Origin: Lachnospiraceae bacterium UBA6987
Lineage (GTDB): Bacteria > Bacillota > Clostridia > Lachnospirales > Lachnospiraceae
Reading direction: 5' to 3'
Length of the DNA stretch: 7,403 bases
NCBI GenBank assembly: GCA_002449955.1
Contig: DJYD01000068.1
Coordinates: 1 to 7,403 of the forward strand
Shown here piece after piece: positions 1 through 5,409 of this stretch. Below the pieces are notes generated by a model. It was not told the DNA's origin. It made no database searches and saw only the letters and a program-made list of their open reading frames with translations. How positions within the stretch are numbered: the first letter of the stretch is position 1; every line of letters starts with the position of its first letter. Both the position numbers and the translations under genes were made by a program.

Positions 1-435
1 ATGAAAGAGATCCGTGAAATGCTTGACTTAAGCTACAGGGTAACTGCCTCGGCAAAGAAAAAACAGAAGCTTCGTCCGCCGAAGGAATGGATCGTTCCGG
101 CCAATCCGAAGTATTATGATATCGTTCATGCGTTTGATGGGCGGGACGAGCTCGACTGGAAACAGGGGGCAGGGATCCGGACCGGCGATACGGTCTTTAT
201 CTACGTGGCCGCCCCCGTCTCCGCGATCTTATATAAGTGTCTCGTCACCGAGACGGATATCCCCTTCGAGTACGCGGACAAACATCTTTCCATGACGGCG
301 CTGATGAAGATCCGCCTGAAGAAGCGCTATGACCCGGAGCAGTTCAATTTCGAGAAGCTGAAAAGCAAATACGGGATCTTCGCCGTACGCGGTCCGAGAG
401 GTATACCGCATTCCCTGAGCACGAAATTGAAATAG
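1..435 (+). CDS. YjbR/MmcQ-type protein, C-terminal part with EVE/PUA-like domain (5' partial)
   Basis: This frame is open from the first base and ends at TAG 433-435 (144 residues visible). The first ~16 residues (IREMLDLSYRVTA) resemble the last helix of a YjbR/MmcQ DNA-binding-like domain. The rest resembles the extra C-terminal domain found in many Clostridia MmcQ-type proteins. Visible landmarks are EWIVPANPKYYD (29-40), DWKQG (52-56), GDTVFIYVAAPVSAILYK (62-79) and VRGPRGIPHSL (129-139). The W...NP-x-YYD...GD-x-V-x-x-YV pattern recalls EVE/PUA-like folds, which bind modified bases or RNA in known families. The ATG at base 1 has no visible ribosome site and the YjbR domain is incomplete, so the gene very likely begins upstream of the window. 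The DUF5131 gene starts 26 nt downstream, suggesting co-transcription. The substrate is unknown, and the EVE-like assignment is inferred from motif resemblance. Confidence 0.7.
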   Translation: MKEIREMLDLSYRVTASAKKKQKLRPPKEWIVPANPKYYDIVHAFDGRDELDWKQGAGIRTGDTVFIYVAAPVSAILYKCLVTETDIPFEYADKHLSMTALMKIRLKKRYDPEQFNFEKLKSKYGIFAVRGPRGIPHSLSTKLK

Positions 436-448
436 AAAGACGGAAAGT

Positions 449-457
449 GAGGTGATC
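449..457 (+). promoter_or_regulatory. Ribosome binding site deciding the CTG start of the DUF5131 gene
   Basis: GAGGTGATC is a nine-base match to the extended Shine-Dalgarno sequence. GAGG ends 9 nt before CTG 462, a normal spacing. No ATG, GTG or TTG lies in the same frame between the upstream stop (453-455) and ATG 528, so this site supports initiation at the leucine codon CTG. Confidence 0.65.
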
Positions 458-461
458 TTCC

Positions 462-1370
462 CTGCACGATATATGGAACCCCTGGCACGGCTGCAGAAAG
501 TGCAGCGAAGGCTGCCAGAATTGTTATATGTATTTCCTCGACTCGCTCCGGGACAAGGACGGGTCTCAGATCTACCGGACAAAAGCCGGCTTCCGCTATC
601 CTCTTTCCAAGGACAGAAACGGACAGTACAAGGTCAAAAGCGGTGAAATGCTCCGGGTCTGCATGACTTCCGATTTCTTCCTGGAAGAAGCAGACGTCTG
701 GAGAGAGGAAGCCTGGGACATCATCAGACAGCGGCCGGACGTGAAATTCTATCTCCTGACCAAGCGGCCGCAGCGCGTGGCGGAACACCTGCCCGCTGAC
801 TGGGGCGACGGCTGGGAAAACGTCATGTTCAACGTCAGCTGCGAGAATCAGCGGCGGGCAGATGAACGGATCCCGGTCCTGCTTTCGCTTCCCTTTAAGC
901 ACAAGGGCATCATGTGCGCACCCTTTATCGGCCCGGTATCCATCAGGGACTACCTTCCTTACGGTCAGATCGAGCAGGTCTACTGCGACGGGGAGAACTA
1001 TAACGGCGCCCGTCCCTGCCATTACGAATGGGTGAAAGCGCTGCACGATGAATGCAGAGAATATAACGTCACCTTCGTGTTCTGCGGGACCGGAAGGCGT
1101 TTTGTCAAGGACGGCAAACTGTATAAGATCGAAGGAAACAGCCTGCAGAGCGAGCAGGCTTTCAAATCGGGGCTCAGTTTTCGGGGAAAGCCAATCGATT
1201 TCAAGCTGACGGATGAAGGGGGCCTCCCCATCCCTGAGGAGAAGCTGTATAAGCCCTATTTCGGTCCGAAATGCGAAAGCTGCGGGATGAGGCTTACCTG
1301 CAACGGCTGCAGCAGGTGCGGCAGGTGCGGAAACGTCGGAGCCTTATCCCTGCCAGTTGAAAAATCTTAA
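462..1370 (+). CDS. DUF5131 family (phage Gp37/Gp68-like) protein, probable CTG start
   Basis: The 302-residue product matches the DUF5131 family: WNPWHGC near the N-terminus, a cysteine motif, then VCMTSDFFLEEAD, REEAWDIIRQRPDVKFYLLTKRPQRV, LPADWGDGWENV, ENQRRADERIP and FKHKGIMCAPFIGPV. These proteins are related to radical-SAM TIM barrels of the spore photoproduct lyase type; their reaction is not established. Cysteines 11, 14, 18 and 21 form CX2CX3CX2C, which contains the CX3CX2C spacing of radical SAM iron-sulfur sites. The C-terminus adds a second Cys cluster (271, 274, 280, 283, 286, 289), which may bind metal. The first in-frame ATG (528) would remove WNPWHGC and all four N-terminal cysteines. 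The frame is open upstream to a TGA at 453-455, and the only plausible initiator is CTG 462, preceded by GAGGTGATC (449-457), an excellent match to the 16S anti-SD. It ends 12 nt before the lipoprotein gene. Confidence 0.85.
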   Translation: MHDIWNPWHGCRKCSEGCQNCYMYFLDSLRDKDGSQIYRTKAGFRYPLSKDRNGQYKVKSGEMLRVCMTSDFFLEEADVWREEAWDIIRQRPDVKFYLLTKRPQRVAEHLPADWGDGWENVMFNVSCENQRRADERIPVLLSLPFKHKGIMCAPFIGPVSIRDYLPYGQIEQVYCDGENYNGARPCHYEWVKALHDECREYNVTFVFCGTGRRFVKDGKLYKIEGNSLQSEQAFKSGLSFRGKPIDFKLTDEGGLPIPEEKLYKPYFGPKCESCGMRLTCNGCSRCGRCGNVGALSLPVEKS

Positions 1371-1382
1371 GGAGCAAGCTGA

Positions 1383-1970
1383 ATGAAAAAGATCATTTTG
1401 AATGCGGCAGCATTGTTCACAGCCATCTGCCTTCTTGCCGGATGCAGCGCCACAGGAAAAGGCGGCACACAGACCGGATCACAGACTGCCTCTGCTTCGC
1501 AAAGCAGCCCGGAAACAGCCCGGCAGACGGAAGGAGAAGGAACGATGTCTCACATCCTGCCCTATCTGGAGGCGCAGCTGAGCAGCAAAACGACGGAAAG
1601 TGAGGAGGCAGAGAAAATGCTTCAAATGAAGATCGGAGATACGGCGGTTGCCGTGAGCTGGGAAGAAAACGGATCCGTGGAAGCACTGAAAAAGCTGTGT
1701 GAAAACGGTCCGCTGACGATACAGATGTCCATGTACGGCGGCTTTGAGCAGGTCGGCCGCATCGGGCAGAGCCTGCCCCGGAATGACAGCCAGACGACCA
1801 CGCAGGCCGGTGATATCGTTTTATATTCCGGTGACCAGCTTGTTGTTTTCTACGGCTCAAACTCGTGGGCTTATACGAGGCTCGGCCGCATCACGGACAA
1901 GACCGCACAGGAAATGACGAAACTGCTCGGCGGCGGAGACGTGATGATCACGCTCGAACTTAAGCAGTAA
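1383..1970 (+). CDS. Cyclophilin-like domain lipoprotein
   Basis: This is a 195-residue secreted lipoprotein. Residues 1-21 form a lipoprotein signal peptide (KK, hydrophobic core, lipobox L-A-G-C with Cys21 as the lipidation site). A Ser/Thr/Gln-rich linker of about 30 residues follows. Residues ~80-195 match the cyclophilin-like domain of the TM1367/PF18050 type: QMKIGDTAVAVSW, then MYGGFEQVG (117-125), SLPRND (130-135), GDIVLYSGDQLVVFYG (143-158) and NSWAYTRLG (160-168). Members adopt a cyclophilin fold, but most lack demonstrated prolyl isomerase activity and the role is unknown. The start is set by AAGGAG at 1369-1374, overlapping the end of the preceding gene. The protein should be anchored to the outer face of the cytoplasmic membrane. 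The gap to the downstream membrane-protein gene is 71 nt, with no convincing terminator. Confidence 0.85.
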   Translation: MKKIILNAAALFTAICLLAGCSATGKGGTQTGSQTASASQSSPETARQTEGEGTMSHILPYLEAQLSSKTTESEEAEKMLQMKIGDTAVAVSWEENGSVEALKKLCENGPLTIQMSMYGGFEQVGRIGQSLPRNDSQTTTQAGDIVLYSGDQLVVFYGSNSWAYTRLGRITDKTAQEMTKLLGGGDVMITLELKQ

Positions 1971-1988
1971 TAGGCCGTGTAAAGCGCA

Positions 1989-2002
1989 GGCGGGGAACCG
2001 CC
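1989..2002 (+). repeat. Small GC-rich hairpin between lipoprotein and membrane-protein genes
   Basis: GGCGG-GGAA-CCGCC forms a perfect 5-bp stem with a tetraloop 18 nt after the lipoprotein stop codon. No T-run follows, so it is not a clear terminator. It could stabilise a transcript end or cause partial attenuation inside an operon. Confidence 0.4.
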
Positions 2003-2041
2003 GCCGGAAAACAGCCTCATGGCTGCCAGGCAGGAGGGACA

Positions 2042-2707
2042 ATGAGCTCGGTCAAAAGCTTTCTCGGCAGATGGAGATCGGAATACGACTTTAAGACATA
2101 TATCAATGCAGCAGGGGCACTCGCGGTGACCCTGATCTTCGCATTCTATAACGGATATCTCGGCATACGTCATGCCTCCCTGTGGTACGGCACGATCTGC
2201 GTCTACTATATCCTGCTTACCGTCCTGCGGGGAGCGATCATCGCCGCAGCTAAGCGGATCGATCGGTATGATGAACAGGAAGCCGCAAGGAACAAAGCCT
2301 TTCTTACGATCTCCTCCCTGCTTTTGATCCTGAACATCAGCCTGATCGTCCCCCTCTCCATCATGGTCCGTCAGCAAAAACCGGTCAATATGACACTGAT
2401 CCCGGCCATTACCATGGCCGCCTATACGACATATAAAGTCATCATGGCATCTGTTAACCTGAAAAAACGGAAGACATCGTCAGACAGCCTAGTGTGGCTG
2501 CTTCAGACGATCGCTTTTATCGATGCTCTCGTATCGATCATGATCCTCCAAAACACCCTGATCATGGTCAATTCAGACGGAGAGAGTCTGAGCATGCTGC
2601 CGCTGACGGCATTTACCAGCGCCGTCGTATGGATCACGGTACTGCTTATGTCTTTAAACGCGATCGCAAAAGGGATCAAACGGATCAAAAAGAATAAGGA
2701 AGAATAA
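2042..2707 (+). CDS. Uncharacterised six-helix membrane protein
   Basis: This is a 221-residue integral membrane protein with no family I can name. Six hydrophobic segments are visible at about residues 20-42, 48-70, 86-108, 118-138, 150-172 and 186-208. The polar loop at 70-86 is charged (KRIDRYDEQEAARNK), and the C-terminus is very basic (KGIKRIKKNKEE), consistent with cytoplasmic placement. The segment MVRQQKPVNMTLIPAITMAA (108-127) has a QQKPVN loop that looks conserved-like and could be functional. No ATP-binding, catalytic or known transporter motif is seen. AGGAGGG at 2032-2038 is a good ribosome site for ATG 2042. It lies between the cyclophilin-like lipoprotein and the acetyltransferase on the same strand, with gaps of 71 and 57 nt, so a shared transcript is possible. 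The function is unknown. Confidence 0.8.
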   Translation: MSSVKSFLGRWRSEYDFKTYINAAGALAVTLIFAFYNGYLGIRHASLWYGTICVYYILLTVLRGAIIAAAKRIDRYDEQEAARNKAFLTISSLLLILNISLIVPLSIMVRQQKPVNMTLIPAITMAAYTTYKVIMASVNLKKRKTSSDSLVWLLQTIAFIDALVSIMILQNTLIMVNSDGESLSMLPLTAFTSAVVWITVLLMSLNAIAKGIKRIKKNKEE

Positions 2708-2725
2708 ACGAGCAGGCCTCTGCAG

Positions 2726-2738
2726 GCGGCTCTGCCGC
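2726..2738 (+). repeat. Short hairpin before the acetyltransferase gene
   Basis: GCGGC-TCT-GCCGC is a 5-bp stem with a 3-nt loop located 26 nt before the start codon and just upstream of the ribosome site. No T-run follows. It may only shape the leader RNA. Confidence 0.3.
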
Positions 2739-2764
2739 ATCAACATCCAAAGGAGAAGCGGAAA

Positions 2765-3352
2765 ATGACAGAGAAGGAAAAAATGGAGCGTCAGCTGCTG
2801 TACGACGCCAATTACGATAAGGAACTGGAGGCAGACAGAGCACGCTGCAAGCGCCTTTGTCAGAAGTACAACAGCCTGCCCATAGAAGATCTTGACGAGC
2901 GGCACTGCTTTATCAAAACGATTTTAGGCGAGACCGGGGAGAATGTTCACATCGAGCCGGATTTCTGGTGTGATTACGGGTTTCGGATCAAGGTCGGCGA
3001 GAATTTCTATGCGAACCACGGGCTGGTGATCCTGGATGCCGGCGGAGTGACGTTCGGGCACGACATCTTTATTGCCCCGTCCTGCGGCTTCCATACCTCA
3101 GGACACCCGATCGATTTTGAGCGCAGGAACCAGGGTCTGGAATATGCCTACCCGATCACCGTCGGTGACAACGTCTGGTTCGGCGCGGGCGTGCAGGTCA
3201 TGCCGGGCGTAACGATCGGAAGCAATGTCGTCATCGGCAGCGGCAGCATCGTAACGAAGGATATTCCGTCAAACTGCGTTGCCGTCGGCAATCCCTGCCG
3301 GGTGCTCCGTCCCATTACAGACGGCGACAAAACAAAAAGCTGGGACAGATAA
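2765..3352 (+). CDS. Maltose/galactoside-type sugar O-acetyltransferase (left-handed beta-helix)
   Basis: The 195-residue product has full family length. Its N-terminal segment (MERQLLYDANYDKELEADRARCKRL region, 7-31) is typical of the maltose/galactoside acetyltransferase Mac domain. From residue ~60 it has hexapeptide-repeat left-handed beta-helix sequence: IEPDFWCDYGFRIKVGENFYANHG, then FIAPSCGFHTSGHPID (102-117), with His114 at the usual catalytic histidine position. DNVWFGAGVQVMPGVTIG (135-152) and GSGSIVTKDIP (158-168) follow, then VAVGNPCRVLRPI (172-184). Members transfer acetyl from acetyl-CoA to a sugar hydroxyl in the cytoplasm, usually as trimers. The exact sugar cannot be told from sequence, and NodL/LacA-like relatives share all these motifs. 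AAAGGAG at 2749-2755 is the ribosome site. The stop lies 22 nt upstream of the left end of the putative mobile unit, which may have separated this gene from its terminator. Confidence 0.93.
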   Translation: MTEKEKMERQLLYDANYDKELEADRARCKRLCQKYNSLPIEDLDERHCFIKTILGETGENVHIEPDFWCDYGFRIKVGENFYANHGLVILDAGGVTFGHDIFIAPSCGFHTSGHPIDFERRNQGLEYAYPITVGDNVWFGAGVQVMPGVTIGSNVVIGSGSIVTKDIPSNCVAVGNPCRVLRPITDGDKTKSWDR

Positions 3353-3365
3353 GTTCAGGAGCATT

Positions 3366-3374
3366 CTCGAACGT
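3366..3374. repeat. Left target-site duplication of the IS-like unit
   Basis: CTCGAACGT lies directly outside the proposed left end and matches CTCGAACCT at 5362-5370 in 8 of 9 positions (7 consecutive). The flank after the inner right-end copy (CTCGCCTAG, 3555-3563) shares only the first four bases, so the outer pair is the better duplication. Confidence 0.45.
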
Positions 3375-3474
3375 GATAGTGTAAAATAGTTGTGGGATTT
3401 TTGGGCATAGATAAAGACCAGCCCGACGTGTTAGAATATGTTTGGGAACAAAACTAATGCGGAGGACTGGCCCT

Positions 3475-3501
3475 ATGGGCATGATCGGACAGGCGGGCTG
3501 A
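3475..3501 (+). pseudogene. Start of a lost transposase gene (eight codons)
   Basis: GGAGG at 3461-3465 is followed after 9 nt by ATG 3475, encoding MGMIGQAG and then TGA. The leader sits at the position of an IS256-type transposase leader inside the left end. The junction with the 80-bp right-end segment falls at about 3479, so all but the initiation region of the gene was deleted. No larger remnant in any frame is seen nearby. Confidence 0.4.
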
Positions 3502-3558
3502 AACTACCGCGTCGGACTTGTCAACAAAAAAGTCCACAACAACTTTACACGGCCCTCG
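3479..3558 (+). repeat. 80-bp direct repeat, copy 1 (IS right end)
   Basis: This segment matches 5286-5365 in 79 of 80 positions, the only difference being T3546 against G5353. It contains an internal hairpin (GGACTT 3514-3519 with AAGTCC 3530-3535) and ends with the inverted-repeat half CCACAACAACTTTACAC. Copy 1 is fused directly to the IS left end, forming a short deletion derivative of about 180 bp. Confidence 0.9.
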
Positions 3559-3570
3559 CCTAGTCATTTC

Positions 3571-3599
3571 TTGACTATTCCGTCCGGGAGAAATACAAT
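3571..3599 (+). promoter_or_regulatory. Sigma-A promoter for the cargo lipoprotein gene
   Basis: TTGACT (3571-3576), a 17-nt spacer and TACAAT (3594-3599) give five of six matches in each box at ideal spacing. Transcription should start near 3606, leaving a leader of about 48 nt before ATG 3654. The promoter lies just inside copy 1 of the direct repeat, so the gene carries its own expression signal. Confidence 0.65.
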
Positions 3600-3638
3600 G
3601 AATAAACAGCCGAGGCGATGTGTATACAGTCCCGGACG
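3581..3638. repeat. Separated 9-bp inverted repeat around the lipoprotein promoter
   Basis: CGTCCGGGA (3581-3589) lies between the -35 and -10 boxes and its exact inverse TCCCGGACG (3630-3638) lies in the leader just before the ribosome site. Because one arm is not transcribed, it cannot form an RNA hairpin; if functional, it would be a pair of DNA-binding half sites. Confidence 0.4.
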
Positions 3639-3653
3639 AAGGGAGAAATCACT

Positions 3654-5228
3654 ATGAAAAAGACTCTGATCAAGATGACGGCGCTCCTGCTGGTGCTGCT
3701 TCTTCTCGCAGGCTGCTCTTCCGGCAGTCCCAGCGAAACGCAGGGCGATCCTGCGAAGAAGACGCAGGCGTCTTCGGAGACGGAAAAGCCGACTGTGGGC
3801 ACGCCGGAAGAAACGCCGGCCGGCAGTACGACAGAAGAGACAGAGCCGGCGGAGACTGAGGGAACAGAGAGCCCGGAAGCTTCGACAGAAGAAACGAAAG
3901 AAAAAAGTCCGGCCGACCTCTATCGGGAAGCGGTCCGCATCAGCGAGGAGACCCATTACGGGGAACAGGGGGCTTACGGCATTTTTGATGACAGTCTGAT
4001 GGACCCGTCTTCTCTCTATACGCTTAAGGATGAAGTCTTTCTGTATTTCAGCGACCGGCAGTATTTCCTGGCATCCGGAAATGACGGCGGAAAGCCGGCA
4101 AATGTTTCTCTCCATTCCGACGGGCATAACTGGACGACCACGTACTGGCACTATCCATCGCTTCCCTTGAAGAAACTGAACATCTCTGACAAAGACCCTG
4201 ACCTGGCATCCTCCTACGCCTTCAGCCTGCCTTTCCTTGCCAACGATGTCGAAGAGGCTCCGGAACAGGTCGAATACAACGGGGTCTCCTGTTGGCGCTT
4301 TTCGTTCACCTACGACGTCTCTTCTCCCTATCCCGAAGGCTCGGTCATGCGGACTTGGATCCTGTTCCGTCAGGAGGATCTGATCTTTGTCTATGCCCGC
4401 AAGGACGTGGTCACGCCGGACGGGACAGAGATTCCTATTGTCGATCGCCGGATCCTGAGCGGGAAGGAAGCGGAAGATTATTATCAAGCCCACGCACAGG
4501 ATTTTGCGGACGCCGAAAGCCGCGACTCCAGCGGGAGCTGGACCCTGACCATGGTGATCGACCCCGGTGAGGAAAGCGAACGGACCTTCCGGGTCCCGAT
4601 GAATGCCGGTGAAGACCTGCAGAACCGAGCAGCGGGCTATACGCCGTATTGGGACCGGGAAGGAACGAAAAAAATCGACCTGGAAACGGGATCAGCCGAA
4701 CTGAAGGCTCTGACGGCCCGCGCCGCTGACACGACGATTTACCTGATTTCCAATAATAAAAAGGATACTTCGGCACCGACCGAACCTGCCACCGATTCGG
4801 ACGCGACGACAGAAAGCACTTCCCCGGGTCCGGGTGCTGTAGCGGATCTTCCTGGCGGATATTATTCTATATGGACTTATGTGAATAAGAGTAAAGTATT
4901 ATTTCCGCAATACGAAAGAAACTATAACGCGCTGATGATTGATCATACGGAAGGAGAGGAGATAACGGTCACCCAAAAATCCAACGGACTGTATATTAAG
5001 CTGACAAAGGATCATTTCGAAACGACCTTCCCTCTTGACGGAGAAAACGGACAGATCTATTACAACAAGGAGGGAGAGGTGGTCCGGGTCCCTGTTTCGT
5101 CTGCGATACAGGATGACTTTGCGCAATACATAACCATCCTTGAGTGGATCTTCACGGAAGGTGCCTTCGAACTATTCTCCATCCATGTGCAGGATGGAAT
5201 GGTAGATTTTATCGGGACTGTCAGCTGA
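3654..5228 (+). CDS. Large two-domain lipoprotein of unknown function (mobile-unit cargo)
   Basis: This is a 524-residue lipoprotein. Residues 1-21 form a lipoprotein signal peptide ending in L-A-G-C (Cys21). Residues ~22-86 are a Ser/Thr/Glu/Pro-rich tether. A first globular region (~87-365) is rich in aromatic beta-strand-like segments (VFLYFSDRQYFLASG, HNWTTTYWHYPSLPL, VSCWRFSFTYDVSSPYPEG, RTWILFRQEDLIFVYARKD). A second low-complexity linker (~368-400, Thr/Ser/Pro/Asp) separates a C-terminal domain of ~124 residues beginning GGYYSIWTYV, reminiscent of small beta-barrel lipoprotein domains. I do not recognise either domain and see no catalytic motif. ATG 3654 is chosen over the in-frame ATG 3618 because it gives a proper signal peptide and has GGGAG (3641-3645) at good spacing. 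It lies between two copies of an 80-bp repeat with its own promoter. It probably faces the cell exterior as a sensor, binding or adhesion protein, but this is only inference. Confidence 0.85.
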   Translation: MKKTLIKMTALLLVLLLLAGCSSGSPSETQGDPAKKTQASSETEKPTVGTPEETPAGSTTEETEPAETEGTESPEASTEETKEKSPADLYREAVRISEETHYGEQGAYGIFDDSLMDPSSLYTLKDEVFLYFSDRQYFLASGNDGGKPANVSLHSDGHNWTTTYWHYPSLPLKKLNISDKDPDLASSYAFSLPFLANDVEEAPEQVEYNGVSCWRFSFTYDVSSPYPEGSVMRTWILFRQEDLIFVYARKDVVTPDGTEIPIVDRRILSGKEAEDYYQAHAQDFADAESRDSSGSWTLTMVIDPGEESERTFRVPMNAGEDLQNRAAGYTPYWDREGTKKIDLETGSAELKALTARAADTTIYLISNNKKDTSAPTEPATDSDATTESTSPGPGAVADLPGGYYSIWTYVNKSKVLFPQYERNYNALMIDHTEGEEITVTQKSNGLYIKLTKDHFETTFPLDGENGQIYYNKEGEVVRVPVSSAIQDDFAQYITILEWIFTEGAFELFSIHVQDGMVDFIGTVS

Positions 5229-5239
5229 TATTTGAAAAG

Positions 5240-5268
5240 CCGCTGCCTGTTTTCGATACAGGCAGCGG
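5240..5268 (+). terminator. Strong hairpin after the lipoprotein gene, no T-run
   Basis: CCGCTGCCTGT (5240-5250) pairs perfectly with ACAGGCAGCGG (5258-5268) around a 7-nt loop, 11 nt after the stop codon. On the + strand no T-tract follows, so it is not a canonical intrinsic terminator. On the opposite strand a short CTTTTC follows. It may terminate weakly or protect the mRNA 3' end. Confidence 0.45.
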
Positions 5269-5285
5269 AACACAGCGCCTGCTTC

Positions 5286-5365
5286 GCATGATCGGACAGG
5301 CGGGCTGAAACTACCGCGTCGGACTTGTCAACAAAAAAGTCCACAACAACTTGACACGGCCCTCG
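5286..5365 (+). repeat. 80-bp direct repeat, copy 2 (IS right end)
   Basis: This is the second copy of the 3479-3558 segment, in the same orientation and exactly 1,807 bp downstream. It has no left end beside it and begins 17 nt after a strong hairpin that follows the lipoprotein gene. It serves as the right boundary of the proposed mobile unit. Confidence 0.9.
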
Positions 5366-5370
5366 AACCT
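5362..5370. repeat. Right target-site duplication of the IS-like unit
   Basis: CTCGAACCT directly follows the right-end sequence ACACGGCC and pairs with CTCGAACGT at 3366-3374. One mismatch suggests an old insertion, or end boundaries shifted by a base or two. Confidence 0.45.
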
Positions 5371-5378
5371 TCCTGCTG

Positions 5379-5407
5379 TTGTTTTTTCTTTTCTCGTGTA
5401 ATATAAT
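5379..5407 (+). promoter_or_regulatory. Probable promoter with perfect TATAAT
   Basis: TTGTTT (5379-5384), a 17-nt spacer and TATAAT (5402-5407) form a promoter with a weak -35 and a consensus -10 box in a T-rich tract. Transcription would start around 5414, inside the inverted repeat at 5410-5437, which suggests repression at this site. The target could be the short frame ending at 5674 or tag. Confidence 0.4.
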
Positions 5408-5409
5408 AA

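Larger units (their letters stand above)
3375..5361 (+). mobile_element. Putative non-autonomous IS256-like unit carrying a lipoprotein gene
   Basis: The left end (3379-3402) and the inverted right end (sequence ending at 5357) share an imperfect terminal inverted repeat: GTGTAAAATAGTTGTGGG against GTGTCAAGTTGTTGTGGA read inward. Just inside the left end is a leader with GGAGG (3461-3465) and ATG 3475, as expected ahead of an IS256-type transposase, but the frame stops after eight codons (TGA 3499-3501) and no transposase body remains. Immediately outside the ends are CTCGAACGT (3366-3374) and CTCGAACCT (5362-5370), 8 of 9 identical, matching the 8-9 bp target duplications of the IS256 family. 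The interior holds an extra right-end copy and a complete lipoprotein gene. The family name is inferred from end sequence and target duplication length, because no transposase is present. Movement would need a transposase supplied in trans. Confidence 0.5.

Noticed and set aside
452..646. GTG-started frame next to the SD at 449-457
   Set aside because: The GTG is inside the SD itself, the frame overlaps the DUF5131 gene and the product has no conserved features.
327..1046. Long minus-strand open frame opposite the DUF5131 gene
   Set aside because: It overlaps a well-recognised family protein and reads as unstructured Arg/Pro-rich sequence with no family motif.
3514..3535. GGACTT/AAGTCC hairpin as a terminator or small RNA
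   Set aside because: It lies inside the IS right end in both copies and has no T-run; it is most likely subterminal IS structure.
3618..3653. Upstream in-frame ATG for the cargo lipoprotein
   Set aside because: It would add 12 residues (MCIQSRTKGEIT) ahead of a clean lipoprotein signal and has no ribosome site; ATG 3654 has GGGAG.
3564..4493. 309-codon minus-strand open frame opposite the lipoprotein gene
   Set aside because: Very Arg/Phe/Leu-rich low-complexity product, a mirror of the Glu/Thr/Ser-rich plus-strand tether; no motif or ribosome site supports it.
3479..5365. 80-bp repeat as part of a CRISPR array
   Set aside because: Only two copies 1.8 kb apart with a gene between them and no spacer pattern.
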